Shown here piece by piece: positions 18,571 through 28,657 of a stretch of 64,000 nucleotides of DNA. The stretch covers positions 1 to 64,000 of the forward strand of contig JAQXDE010000036.1 in the NCBI GenBank assembly GCA_029251525.1. The letters run 5' to 3'. The DNA is from Saprospiraceae bacterium. GTDB lineage: Bacteria > Bacteroidota > Bacteroidia > Chitinophagales > Saprospiraceae. Below the pieces are notes generated by a model that did no database searches, was not told the DNA's origin, and was given only the letters and a program-made list of their open reading frames with translations. The translations under genes were made by a program, and so were the position numbers. Each line of letters begins with the position of its first letter. Position 1 is the stretch's first letter.

Positions 18571-19498
18571 ATTTTATTTATTAGTTAGTTTAAATCTTAC
18601 CGCCATCTCAAGACTTCATTATTGGTATATTAAACTAAACAACAAAGCAAACAACTGATTAGCAATGTTTTATAAAATAAACCTAAAATTTACCCATCAA
18701 TCCTATTAACCTTTAGTTCCTCAAATCTCTCTTTGTTTTGCAGAACCAAAGAATTCTCCATTAAACTACAAAAAGCACCTCCTTTCCTTCCTCAAAACTA
18801 ACTTTTTCGGTAAAAATTTGTTCTCTACAATCTTGATTCTGGACCAAAATAAGCATTGAAAAATTGAAAGACATCTGGTACATTTATTTTTACAGATCTG
18901 ATTATAATGAAGCTATAAATTTTATCCAAAAAATATTGATCTATCCAGAAAAAACACCTGACTTTCAATATTGTAGTTACAGATGGCGAATCTTTGGCAG
19001 AAATTTTAAATATTTATCAGTTGCGAAAAAAAAATGAAAGAAGATTAGAAATAAATACAGCCACCAAAAGAATCCAGATCAAGGAATAAATTTCAATAGT
19101 TTTGAAATGATTTTTATCTAGAAAAAATCACTGGTTAAAGAAACAATAAAATCAATTCGAGAAATTTTTAACTGAGGAAATTAAGTTCGTTATTTTAAGT
19201 AAAAAATTTACTGCTTTTCGAGAAGATATTTCTTAGATAATAATTCAAAAATCGTCCGCTACAACTAGAAGATGATGCACATAAAGATGAAGTCATTTCA
19301 GGTTTTAATTTTAAGACCTTGAAAACAGAATTTCCCCTTCCAAATCATCTGATGATTGGTAGTTTTACTTTGTTTGATAAATCAAAAAAGAAGAAAATCT
19401 GAGCTGAAGATACTCAGACATAGTACCAAAAACACATAAAGATGTTTTACTGATGAATTTATGGTTATTTGGAAATATCTAGCATTGTAAATTATATT
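18571..19498. other. Non-coding interval with decayed protein-like fragments
   Basis: From about 18897 to 19400 the plus strand contains broken protein-like pieces in different frames, such as SDYNEAINFIQKILIYPEKT, VVTDGESLAEILNIYQL, LTEEIKFVILSKKFTAFRED and NFKTLKTEFPLPNHLMIG, separated by stops and shifts. They look like the remains of one or two genes. I could not assign a family. No intact frame of useful length exists. Confidence 0.35.
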
Positions 19499-21481
19499 TT
19501 ACCAATTATCCGAGCGAAAAGGTTCCGCAGGTAATCCTTCAGAATTATACAAATTTACGTTTAAAGGATTATCACACCATGCATATCTTACTGCCACTGG
19601 AGCTGAAACTTCATCATTCCAAACAATGATACGATCTACCTCTACCCTACTTTTTGCCCAAAAGAATTTTTTATCGCTACCAGCAATTGCCAGTTCCTTT
19701 ACCTCATTACCACTTTTTAATAACAATGATTTTGCAATATTAGAAAAGTAAATGTAGATATAATTTCCTTGTATTTTCATACTTTTAAAAGTAGGTCCAT
19801 TAGCGATAACTTTTTCCTCAAAAACTAACTTCTGAACCGCCAAAGAAAATCTTCTTCCTAACTCTTCCTTATTCTGAGGGTGGACAGTATTTTCGTGCTT
19901 CCCGCTATCAATATTAATTACTTGAGCTGTATTTTTAATTTGCAGCGCTTGGGATTGAGACTCTCTTAAACTTGCCCATAAACTATCCGATGGCTTGGTG
20001 CATGAATTCATTGCGTTGGAAAGTTGAGCAAAAATAAAAGGTAATGTATTATTCCCAAATTGGTTTCTCCAACTAGAAATTAATTTTTCAAACAAATAAC
20101 GATATTCGAATATTTTAGCTTTATCATTCATGGTATCTGTTTCTCCTTGATACCAAAGTATTGCTTTAAAGGGAAATTTCTGTAGGGGGGAAATCATTGT
20201 ATTATGCAAAACAGAGGGAATTAATCCTTTTTCAAATAACCATTCTTGATTATAATTCAATGATTCAATTTTCATTTTCCACTCCCCAGCAATAGATTTT
20301 TTTTTTCCTTCCATTTCGATAAAAAGATCATGACTATTTCCAAATATTCCTCCAAATTCTTTATAGTTTTCTATGGATATAGCTAACACATTTTTCCCCC
20401 TTTTAAGAACAAACGGATCTACTTTATATTCTCTCACTTTATCATAGACTTGTTTTCCTTCCCCGATCTTATGTCCATTAAGAAACGTTATGTCAGTATC
20501 ATCAATTTGAGCGAGGTTAATTATTATAGTTGAATGTTCGCTCGGTAATCTTTTCAGAAAGATTGTTTTTCTAAACCATATCTTACCCAACATTTCTCTA
20601 AAATCAGATTCGCCCCAAGCTAAAGGTAATTGGATGGTATTCCATTTTTCATCATTGTACTCAGGTTTATTCCATGCTTCTGATTTACTCTTGGTATTAT
20701 TTTCTACAGACAAAAATTGATATTTTTTCTCTAATCTACCCATCCTTTTCGCCATTAAATCTTTCAATAATTCATCTCTATTAAGGGCCTCAATACCTTC
20801 TATGGGTATCCACATTTTTATATTCGAATCTCCTCTTGTTGAATTAACTAAACCAATAGGAACATCATATTTATATCTTAGGTCCTTAGAAAAAAAATAG
20901 GCTACAGCTGAGAAATTAGCAGCAGTTTTCGGAGAGCAAATTTCCCATTTTCCAATTAAATTTTTCTTAGGTTGAAAACTTACAGACGGTATAACTTTAA
21001 ATTGCCTAATTTTATCATCCTCTGAATTTTGAATTTCTTCTTGCACATTTTCAACTCGGCTCATCGGCCATTCCATATTAGATTGACCGGAGCACAAATA
21101 AACATCCCCAACTAAAATATTTTTAATTTTTATTTCGTGCGCACCTTGTTTTATTTTTAATTCAAGTGGGCCACTTTGAGAAATTGGTGTCAAATTAATA
21201 AACCATTTTCCCTCATCTTCAGTTGCAATAGTTCTGTGTATCTCTCCATGAAAAAATAATTCTACCATTACCCCTGGATTTGTCCAGCCCCAGATTGGGA
21301 TTGGTTGGTCTCTTTGCAAAACCATATTATCAGAGAAAACCTGAGCAATATCCAGGAAGGATTCTTCTGGATTTGTATGGCTAGGCTGATAAAGATCACA
21401 AGACATAAACCACATGGAAAAACCTGTGGCAAGTGTAAATTGACTAGTTTTTTTAATAAATTTTCTCCGGCTACTTTTCAT
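19499..21481 (-). CDS. Sialate O-acetylesterase-like SGNH esterase, Tat lipoprotein
   Basis: An exported carbohydrate esterase of 660 residues. The N-terminus has a twin-arginine signal (KSSRRKFIKKT) leading to a lipobox (FMSC, Cys29). The esterase domain is in two parts: VYLCSGQSNMEWPM holds the nucleophile region near residue 132, and LWYQGETD near 450 plus VHPQNKEELGRRF near 555 supply the remaining catalytic residues. Between them, residues about 240-370 resemble a galactose-binding beta-sandwich (WFRKTIFLKRL, DDTDITFLNGHKIG). Such enzymes remove acetyl groups from sialic acid or other glycans. It may serve the carbohydrate locus upstream, though 3.8 kb separate them. Confidence 0.87.
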   Translation of the reverse strand: MKSSRRKFIKKTSQFTLATGFSMWFMSCDLYQPSHTNPEESFLDIAQVFSDNMVLQRDQPIPIWGWTNPGVMVELFFHGEIHRTIATEDEGKWFINLTPISQSGPLELKIKQGAHEIKIKNILVGDVYLCSGQSNMEWPMSRVENVQEEIQNSEDDKIRQFKVIPSVSFQPKKNLIGKWEICSPKTAANFSAVAYFFSKDLRYKYDVPIGLVNSTRGDSNIKMWIPIEGIEALNRDELLKDLMAKRMGRLEKKYQFLSVENNTKSKSEAWNKPEYNDEKWNTIQLPLAWGESDFREMLGKIWFRKTIFLKRLPSEHSTIIINLAQIDDTDITFLNGHKIGEGKQVYDKVREYKVDPFVLKRGKNVLAISIENYKEFGGIFGNSHDLFIEMEGKKKSIAGEWKMKIESLNYNQEWLFEKGLIPSVLHNTMISPLQKFPFKAILWYQGETDTMNDKAKIFEYRYLFEKLISSWRNQFGNNTLPFIFAQLSNAMNSCTKPSDSLWASLRESQSQALQIKNTAQVINIDSGKHENTVHPQNKEELGRRFSLAVQKLVFEEKVIANGPTFKSMKIQGNYIYIYFSNIAKSLLLKSGNEVKELAIAGSDKKFFWAKSRVEVDRIIVWNDEVSAPVAVRYAWCDNPLNVNLYNSEGLPAEPFRSDNW

Positions 21482-21546
21482 TTCTGAAATTAATAATTAT
21501 TTTCTTATCGCAATTCATTTATATTTTAATATTATCTGTAAGAATA

Positions 21547-21578
21547 AAAAAATCGATAGAAAATTAATTCCTACCGAT
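21547..21578 (-). terminator. Possible terminator after the thiolase gene
   Basis: AAAATCG-A-TAG and CTA-C-CGATTTT can pair with one mismatch around an AT-rich loop. On the minus strand this is about 60 bp past the thiolase stop codon. The pairing is imperfect. Confidence 0.3.
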
Positions 21579-21636
21579 TTTAAATTTAATCATTTCATTT
21601 AAAAGAACAATTCTAAATTTACTGATAATCAATTTA

Positions 21637-22818
21637 TTAGACTACTTCAAATAAACCAGCAGCTCCCATTCCTCCACCTACACACATTGTACAAACAACA
21701 TATTTTGCTCCTCTCCTCTTCCCTTCAATTAAAGCATGTCCAACCATTCTTGAACCCGTCATTCCATATGGATGACCTATAGAAATTGCTCCTCCATTTA
21801 CATTTAATAGCTCATCTGGAATACCCAACCGATCTCGACAGTAAAGTGCCTGAACAGCAAACGCCTCATTCAACTCCCATAATCCAATATCGTCCATTTT
21901 TAACCCATGCGCTTTCAATAATTTTGGAATTGCAAAAACAGGCCCGATGCCCATTTCATCAGGCTCGCAACCAGCAACAGCAATTCCTCGATAGATCCCT
22001 AAAGGTTCTACACCACGCTGCTCAGCAAGTTTACTTTCCATCAAAACACATGCAGAAGCACCATCAGAGAGCTGACTTGCATTTCCAGCTGTAACAGTTC
22101 CTCCCTCAACAACCAACCTTAATCCTTGTAACCCTTCTAAAGTAGTAGATGGTCTATTACCTTCATCTTTGGTTATCATAACTTCCTCAAAACTTACCTT
22201 TTTAGTTTCCTTATCCATCACACCTTTAACAGTTGTTACTGAAATTATCTCGTCTTCAAATTTTCCTGCAGCTTGAGCTGCAGCAGTCCTCATTTGACTT
22301 TGAAACCCGTATTCATCTTGTCGGTCTCTGCTAATACCGTATCTTTTGGCCACTACTTCCGCAGTTTGCAACATCGGCATATAGGCATCTTTGTGCATAG
22401 CTAATAGCTTCTTATCAACCATCTGATAAGTGTTCATATGCTCATTCTGAACCATACTAATTGATTCTAATCCACCTCCAATCGCAATACTCATTCCATC
22501 CGTGATAATTTGTTTAGCAGCTGTAGCAATAGCCATCATTCCTGATGAACATTGCCGATCAATCGTCATACCACTCACTGTTACAGGCAATCCCCCTGCA
22601 AGTGCAGAAAGTCTTCCAATATTTGCTCCTGTTGTTCCCTGTGTTAAAGCATTCCCCATAATTACATCATCAATCTCAGCAGGCTCAACACCTGCCCTTT
22701 TTACTGCTTCTCGAATTGCAAAACCAGCCATAGTTGGCCCTTGAGTTGCATTGAATCCTCCTCTATAAGCCTTACCGATTGGAGTTCGTGCGGTGGAAAC
22801 TATTACTGCTTCTTTCAT
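21637..22818 (-). CDS. Acetyl-CoA acyltransferase (thiolase)
   Basis: A 393-residue thiolase, the usual length. The nucleophilic Cys90 is in [11 protein letters not shown], the His in [17 protein letters not shown] (about His349), and the second Cys in [10 protein letters not shown] (about Cys379). It either cleaves 3-ketoacyl-CoA to acetyl-CoA and a shortened acyl-CoA or condenses two acyl-CoAs; the degradative role is favoured by its neighbours. It is downstream of a crotonase gene on the same strand with 62 bp between, so both are probably in one transcript. This pair faces away from the plus-strand acyl-CoA genes beginning at 24909. Confidence 0.93.
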   Translation of the reverse strand: MKEAVIVSTARTPIGKAYRGGFNATQGPTMAGFAIREAVKRAGVEPAEIDDVIMGNALTQGTTGANIGRLSALAGGLPVTVSGMTIDRQCSSGMMAIATAAKQIITDGMSIAIGGGLESISMVQNEHMNTYQMVDKKLLAMHKDAYMPMLQTAEVVAKRYGISRDRQDEYGFQSQMRTAAAQAAGKFEDEIISVTTVKGVMDKETKKVSFEEVMITKDEGNRPSTTLEGLQGLRLVVEGGTVTAGNASQLSDGASACVLMESKLAEQRGVEPLGIYRGIAVAGCEPDEMGIGPVFAIPKLLKAHGLKMDDIGLWELNEAFAVQALYCRDRLGIPDELLNVNGGAISIGHPYGMTGSRMVGHALIEGKRRGAKYVVCTMCVGGGMGAAGLFEVV

Positions 22819-22880
22819 TTTTATTTTTTTGTGATTATAATATTATTCTAAGTTTATACTAAACGATAATTCTTAAACCC

Positions 22881-23630
22881 TTAAATTTTATCTTTAAAAT
22901 TTTTCAGGTCATCCGTTTTGTCCATTACCTCCATTTCAAATGTTGCTTCAAATTCTAATCCCTCTTTTAATGTATTTTCACTTCCGAATTGATATAGCTC
23001 TTTGATTGAACCAATCGCTTGTCCACTATTTGGTAGAATTTTTTCAATCAGGTCATCCACAGCAGACTTCAACTCTTCCAATGGGTGAGAGGAATTTGCC
23101 AGCCCAATTTTAACTGCTTCTATTCCGGATATGGCTTGGGCTGTAAATGAAAGTTCTTTTGCTTTCCTAAGTCCAACTTGTTGTTGCAACCGTTGAGTCA
23201 TCCCCCAGGTAGGTCGAATACCCCATTTTGCATGGGTGTCCCCAATTTTTGCTTCATCTGCTACAACAATCAAATCAAAAGCCATCAACATTTCCATTGC
23301 TCCTGTAAAACAAAATCCATTGACCATTGCAATAGTAACTTGTTTACAGGTTTCATGGAGACGCATTATTTCCATTCCATCTTCATACATTTTGAACCCA
23401 GGCTCAACTTTGGTGTCTTGGAATGCAGATAGATCAACGCCTGCTGACCATGCTCTACCTTGTCCTTTTGTAACAATGACTCTACAATTTTTATCTTGAG
23501 TAATTTTTGTCAAAAGACCCCGCCATTCTTCTAACATTACCTGAGTGAATGCATTTAATTTATTAGGTCGATTTAAAGTGACCCAAGCAACCTCTCCTAT
23601 TTTTTCGTATTTGATTTGAGTAAGCTTCAT
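22881..23630 (-). CDS. Enoyl-CoA hydratase/isomerase (crotonase) family, atypical active site
   Basis: A cytoplasmic crotonase-fold protein of 249 residues. The CoA-binding oxyanion segment is GRAWSAGVDLSAF (residues 58-70), and TGAMEMLMAFD holds Glu113, which lines up with rat crotonase Glu144. The partner position, Glu164 in rat, falls on His133 in IGDTHAKWGIRP. Because that Glu is needed for hydration and for most isomerisations, this protein may catalyse a different reaction. It is probably co-transcribed with the thiolase. The exact substrate cannot be deduced. Confidence 0.85.
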   Translation of the reverse strand: MKLTQIKYEKIGEVAWVTLNRPNKLNAFTQVMLEEWRGLLTKITQDKNCRVIVTKGQGRAWSAGVDLSAFQDTKVEPGFKMYEDGMEIMRLHETCKQVTIAMVNGFCFTGAMEMLMAFDLIVVADEAKIGDTHAKWGIRPTWGMTQRLQQQVGLRKAKELSFTAQAISGIEAVKIGLANSSHPLEELKSAVDDLIEKILPNSGQAIGSIKELYQFGSENTLKEGLEFEATFEMEVMDKTDDLKNFKDKI

Positions 23631-24908
23631 TTTTTCGTTGTTGTTTTTTATTTTTAAAATTATAAAATTCGTTTTTATTAATTAATATACTAGTTAAAGT
23701 TTTTAATTTAAGAAGTAAATATTAATTGATAGGAAGATACCTCAAAAGTAGCTTCCAAAGCTCCAATTAATATATTTTCTTCAAACCCTCCCATTTTCCT
23801 TTAAGTAAACCAAAATGAGTATTTAATCCTTTTTTCACCAGATAAGCCTTAGTGATTTTGTGTAAAAAAAAATATTGAAACTCCTACCAAATCCAAGCAA
23901 AACGAATGAATAACCAACTAATAACTCATATTGATTTAAATCCACAGCAAAAAATATTCTATTAGTATCAATGATCTAGGCTCAATTCAAATGACTGATT
24001 GTGTGAAAAATACTCTCGAAATAGAATATTCAAATTTTGTCCACCAAAATGGTTCATTTAAAAATTAATCTAAGCGGTAACTGAAAAATGTACAATGCAA
24101 AAATAAAAATTAAGAAAAATATAGTTTAATAACTTTTCAAAGTTCTAATTCTTTGTCTTAATTGAAACTGGTAAAGCAGTTTAAGTTTATTTTGAAAAAC
24201 GGAAAAAAACAGAATAGCTCTACTCCAAGTAATTCTAAACTCACAAGTTCAAAAGTCATAATCAACAAAAATACAATTATATCATCGTGGAATAGTGGAA
24301 GACCACTTACTAAAGTTCAAAGTGTCTCCTTCAAATGACGGATTAAATTTTGTGACTCAACCAAAAATTACTAGCTTACCCTATGATCATTTTTTTATTT
24401 AGAGATGAACTTTATAGGATAGCCATACCTATTTTTTCATATCGATCAAATCTCAAATTCTTAAAAAAGAATAAGATGAATATTCTACCCCAACATTAGG
24501 CATAGAGCCCTACATTTAAAAGAATATCACTTGTAGATTTTTTGTGTACAAATTTGAGACTAACTATGATTAACATTATACATAAACTCAAATCTATCTT
24601 AAAGTAAATAGAATGCCTGAGAATTAGAAATTACAAAAGGATTGTTTATAGCTCAGTTTGAATAGGGAGATGGAAACTTATCAAAAAAAATGGAAGGCAG
24701 TTAAATCAATTGATAAACCTCGATATTTTTGAAGATGAAAATGACGACTTATCTCCTTTTACTTTCTTGAGAAATAAAATAAGGAATTGGAATAACATGA
24801 CCTATATTTTAGGAGATTAGCTATTACAAGCCTAAACTAACTTAGGTGAAAAAATAAATATCTAATTGATAATCAACTAACTATTAATAAAAATAAAAAT
24901 TTTAAATC
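23631..24908. other. Long interval with decayed coding fragments
   Basis: No intact gene spans this 1.28 kb. Two plus-strand open stretches look protein-like: 24262-24402 (includes GIVEDHLLKFKVSPSNDG, then NFVTQPKITSLPYD, with an S-x-DGlnF pattern seen in some glycan-active beta-propellers) and about 24692-24820 (LINLDIFEDENDDLSPFTFL). Both lack start codons and are cut by stops. The interval divides the divergent thiolase/crotonase and acyl-CoA ligase genes, and promoters for both must lie here. Confidence 0.35.
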
Positions 24909-26570
24909 ATGGGGAAATTCGATTTCAGATTTTATAAATGGGAGAAAGAATTAGCAGATAAACCGTTTTTACGACAACCATTTGGTGATACTTGGGAGGA
25001 ATATACTTGGAGTGAGGTAGGACAAATGGCTAGGAAACTTGCAACTGGTTTAAAATCTTTAGGATTAAAACCTACGGCTCATATCGGGCTAATTTCCAAA
25101 AATTGTCGAGAATGGATTATTGCTGATATTGCGATCATGATGGCAGGTTATGTATCTGTTCCTTTTTTTCCAACACTAACTTCAAATCAAATAAATCAAG
25201 TACTCAGGCTTGGTGACGTGGACGCATTATTTGTAGGAAAATTAGACGTTTGGGACGAAATGAAAAAAGGTATTCCAAATGAAATGCCCATTATTTCTTT
25301 TCCTCAATATCCAGGTCATTCTGTAGTTACGAGAGGAGAAAAATGGGAAGATATAATCAATCGATCTGAACCAATGCAAGGTACCCCAAGTGGAGAGATG
25401 AACGATACCTGGACTATTGTTTTTACCTCTGGTACCACTGGAACCCCAAAAGGAGTTGTGCATGATTATGAGATTCTAGATTCTACAAAAATTGTAACTG
25501 AAGAGAGTAATCCATTGGATGTTTCTTTTACTGGTGATAATCGTTTCTTTTCCTATTTACCGCTTAATCACATTGCAGAAAGAATTGTAGTCGAAGCAAC
25601 TTGTTTTCGGTATGGCGGAACAATTTCATTCGCAGAATCGTTAGCCACTTTTGGAAAAAATTTGTCCTCAGTTCGACCAACCGTTTTCTTTGCAGTACCT
25701 CGAATTTGGACAAAATTTCAATTAGGTATTTTATCAAAAATGCCTCAAAATAAACTGAACACAATACTAAAAATCCCAATTATCTCTGGAATCATAAAAA
25801 AGAAAATCCGAAAAGGTTTAGGATTAAATGATGTACGCGCATGCGTTTCAGGTGCAGCGATGCTCTCCGAAGGATTGAAACAATGGTTTAAAAAATTAGG
25901 TATTCAAATTACGAACGGGTATGGAATGACAGAAAATAGCGCACTTTGCACCTCTCTATTTCCTTGGGATGATAAACCTGGTTCTGTTGGAAAAGCACAG
26001 CCTGCTGCTGAATTAAAAATCGATCCTGATACGAATGAAATTATGATGAAAGCACCTTATGTAATGAAAGGTTATTATAAAGATCCAGAAAAATCAGCAG
26101 AAGTTCTAGACGATGGTTGGCTAAGAACTGGTGATCAAGGACGATTGGATGAAGAAGGATTTTTATACATTACTGGTCGAGTAAAAGATACGTTCAAAAC
26201 AGCTAAAGGAGAATTTATTGTACCAACACCGATGGAAGGAGAACTCGAACAAAATACTGATATTGAACAAATTTGTATCGTTGGTTTAGGCTGTCCTCAG
26301 CCTATTGCTTTGATAGTACTTTCTGAAATGGGTTTGGCGAAATCGAAAGAGGCATTATCTAAAAGTCTTGACTCTACATTGTCTGATTTAAATAACACCT
26401 TGGATTCTTATCAAAAAATTTCTACAATTGTAGTTGTTAAAGAAGCATGGAGTGTTGAAAATGGTTGCCTTACACCAACACTTAAGGTAAAACGAAATAT
26501 TGTAAATAAAAATTATCAAAATCACTTGGAAGGATGGCATGCCGCTTCTGAAACAATAGTTTTTGAGTAA
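24909..26570 (+). CDS. AMP-forming long-chain acyl-CoA synthetase
   Basis: Activates a carboxylic acid to its CoA thioester using ATP. The 553-residue chain has the P-loop-like motif TIVFTSGTTGTPKGV, the A5 motif NGYGMTENS, and the hinge/A8 region GWLRTGDQGRLDEEGFLYITGR followed by KDTFKTAKGEF. TPTLKVKRN near the C-terminus is the usual end of long-chain (FadD15-like) ligases and supplies the adenylation lysine. It opens a plus-strand run of acyl-CoA genes and is the likely entry step of the pathway. The acid it uses is unknown. Confidence 0.92.
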   Translation: MGKFDFRFYKWEKELADKPFLRQPFGDTWEEYTWSEVGQMARKLATGLKSLGLKPTAHIGLISKNCREWIIADIAIMMAGYVSVPFFPTLTSNQINQVLRLGDVDALFVGKLDVWDEMKKGIPNEMPIISFPQYPGHSVVTRGEKWEDIINRSEPMQGTPSGEMNDTWTIVFTSGTTGTPKGVVHDYEILDSTKIVTEESNPLDVSFTGDNRFFSYLPLNHIAERIVVEATCFRYGGTISFAESLATFGKNLSSVRPTVFFAVPRIWTKFQLGILSKMPQNKLNTILKIPIISGIIKKKIRKGLGLNDVRACVSGAAMLSEGLKQWFKKLGIQITNGYGMTENSALCTSLFPWDDKPGSVGKAQPAAELKIDPDTNEIMMKAPYVMKGYYKDPEKSAEVLDDGWLRTGDQGRLDEEGFLYITGRVKDTFKTAKGEFIVPTPMEGELEQNTDIEQICIVGLGCPQPIALIVLSEMGLAKSKEALSKSLDSTLSDLNNTLDSYQKISTIVVVKEAWSVENGCLTPTLKVKRNIVNKNYQNHLEGWHAASETIVFE

Positions 26571-26652
26571 TACAAAACTACATTTTTATCAATTTTAAGG
26601 AATTCAAATCAAATTTTTCACAACCTACTTAAACTAAGAAACCGCTCATCAT

Positions 26653-27699
26653 ATGACAACAATTCTTGTACCAATCGGGGCATTCCTTTTTCTACTTCTA
26701 ATTATTCATAATTGGATAATTAGTTCTGAGCCTCGTCTACCCTCAAATATTAATATTTTGATTCAAGAAATTATTGATGGTGATTTACCAGAGCTTTTGC
26801 CGGGTCAAAGTGGTTTAGCAAAAAATGGTAATATCAAAATTGCTTATGAAATTCTAGAAGGTCAAAATTGTAAGGATATAAACATATTGTTAATAAATGG
26901 ACTTTCTCAGACTTTACTTGAATGGCCGTCATATTTTTATAACCCTCTTTTAGAAGCTGGCTATAGGGTAATTAGATATGACAACCGAGGTGTTGGAGAA
27001 TCTGATTGGATGTTAAACTGGGGTGAAAATAATAAATATACATTGAATGAAATGGCAACTGACGGAATAGCTATTCTCAATCACCTAGAAATTGATAAAG
27101 CACATATTATTGGCTCTTCAATGGGAGGAATGATTTGTCAACAAATGGCTATCAATTTTCCTAATCGAATTTTATCACTTACATCAATCATGTCTACAGG
27201 ATTTTATTTTGATAATAAACTAACTGATGTGCCAAAATCATTTGCTCTAAAAATACTAAAATTAATTTTTCGTCACAAAAAATCAATGGGTAAAATTGAA
27301 ACGAAAATAAAATTTCAATATGCCATCCGTCAAATTTTAAAAGGAAAAGGAGATTATGAATTGGATACAAAAACCATATTACATCAGTTTTATTATGAAA
27401 TAAAAAATCGAAATGGGTATAATTCAAAAGCTAATGATCAACATGGATATGCCATCAAAAAATCAGGTTCTAGATATGAAGAATTGAAAAAATTAAACGT
27501 CCCTTCCCTAATTATTCATGGAACTGACGACACCTTAATTTTAGTTAATCATGCAAAAAAATATGCACCAATGATTCCAAACTCTACTTCCTTAATTTTG
27601 GATGGAATGGGACACGATATTCCTGAAAAATATACACCATTGATTCTAGAATCCCTTTATTCTCTTTTTCAAAAAAACAAAAATCTAATGGCAAACTAA
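26653..27699 (+). CDS. Alpha/beta hydrolase with N-terminal membrane anchor
   Basis: A 348-residue hydrolase. Residues 1-25 are hydrophobic and probably anchor it in the inner membrane. The fold is shown by INGLSQTLLEWP (oxyanion loop), VIRYDNRGVGES, the nucleophile elbow HIIGSSMGGMICQQ (Ser near residue 159), HGTDDTL carrying the acid, and DGMGHDIP carrying the catalytic His. It lies 82 bp after the acyl-CoA ligase gene, so it may release the acid substrate from an ester or lactone. Esterase versus thioesterase cannot be told from sequence. Confidence 0.85.
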   Translation: MTTILVPIGAFLFLLLIIHNWIISSEPRLPSNINILIQEIIDGDLPELLPGQSGLAKNGNIKIAYEILEGQNCKDINILLINGLSQTLLEWPSYFYNPLLEAGYRVIRYDNRGVGESDWMLNWGENNKYTLNEMATDGIAILNHLEIDKAHIIGSSMGGMICQQMAINFPNRILSLTSIMSTGFYFDNKLTDVPKSFALKILKLIFRHKKSMGKIETKIKFQYAIRQILKGKGDYELDTKTILHQFYYEIKNRNGYNSKANDQHGYAIKKSGSRYEELKKLNVPSLIIHGTDDTLILVNHAKKYAPMIPNSTSLILDGMGHDIPEKYTPLILESLYSLFQKNKNLMAN

Positions 27700-27827
27700 A
27701 CATCTAAATCGATGACTTTTATTACTTGAAATTAATTAAATAAAAAAATTAATAATTTATCATAAATTACTAGTAATATTTTATTCATATAAAATATTAT
27801 AAATGAAAAAAACGCATTAATAATAAA

Positions 27828-28574
27828 ATGAAAAAATTTAAAAACAAAATAGCATTAGTTACAGGTGCAGCAACTGGAATCGGAAGAGCTACAGCATTTG
27901 CATTAGCCAAACAAGGAGCAAATGTAATAGTCACTGACACCAATGAAAAAGAGGGATTAGCAACTGTAAACCGAATTAAAAAAGAAGGAGGAAAAGCAAA
28001 ATTTTTAGTATTAGATGTTTCCAAAAAAGAGGAAGTAGATAAGGTTATCAATGACATTTTCACTACAGAAGGTAATTTAGATTTAGCTGTAAATAATGCT
28101 GGAATTGGAGGAGTTCCAAATGCACTTCATGAAGTCGAATTTGAAGATTGGGAAAGCATGATCAATATCAATTTAACTGGAGTCTTTCTTTGTCTTCAAG
28201 CAGAAATAAAATGCATGTTGAAACAAGGCGGTGGTAGGATTGTAAATATTTCCTCCCTCGCAGGCTTAAATGGAATGCCTGGAGGAAGTTCCTATTCTGC
28301 AGCTAAGCATGGTGTAATTGGATTAACAAAATCCGTCGCAGTCGAATATGGAAAATTAAACATTAGAACAAATGCGGTATGCCCTGGCTTTATCCAAACA
28401 CCTATTTTAAAAGGAATTCCACAATCTATGTTAGACCATAGTACAAAACGTGTTCCTATGAAAAGAATTGGTCAACCTGAAGAAGTAGCAAAAGCAATTG
28501 TTTGGTTACTAAGTGAAGATTCAACTTATGTTAATGGCCATTCCCTATTAATTGATGGTGGTTTTATGGCCTAA
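27828..28574 (+). CDS. SDR-family oxidoreductase, FabG-like
   Basis: A classical short-chain dehydrogenase of 248 residues. The nucleotide site is TGAATGIGRATA (residues 13-24), NNAGIGG follows, and the catalytic triad is complete with Ser in NISSLAG and Tyr/Lys in YSAAKHG. An Asp after the second beta strand (VIVTDTNE) suggests NAD preference. It likely oxidises a 3-hydroxyacyl-CoA or other alcohol in the surrounding pathway. It precedes the beta-keto acid cleavage enzyme by 83 bp, an order that fits making a 3-keto acid and then cleaving it. Confidence 0.88.
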   Translation: MKKFKNKIALVTGAATGIGRATAFALAKQGANVIVTDTNEKEGLATVNRIKKEGGKAKFLVLDVSKKEEVDKVINDIFTTEGNLDLAVNNAGIGGVPNALHEVEFEDWESMININLTGVFLCLQAEIKCMLKQGGGRIVNISSLAGLNGMPGGSSYSAAKHGVIGLTKSVAVEYGKLNIRTNAVCPGFIQTPILKGIPQSMLDHSTKRVPMKRIGQPEEVAKAIVWLLSEDSTYVNGHSLLIDGGFMA

Positions 28575-28657
28575 AAAATTTACTTTTTTTTATACTTAGG
28601 CACAGGCTATCTTAAAAAAGTATATCTTTCTATCAAGAAAAAATCTAAGTTTATCAC

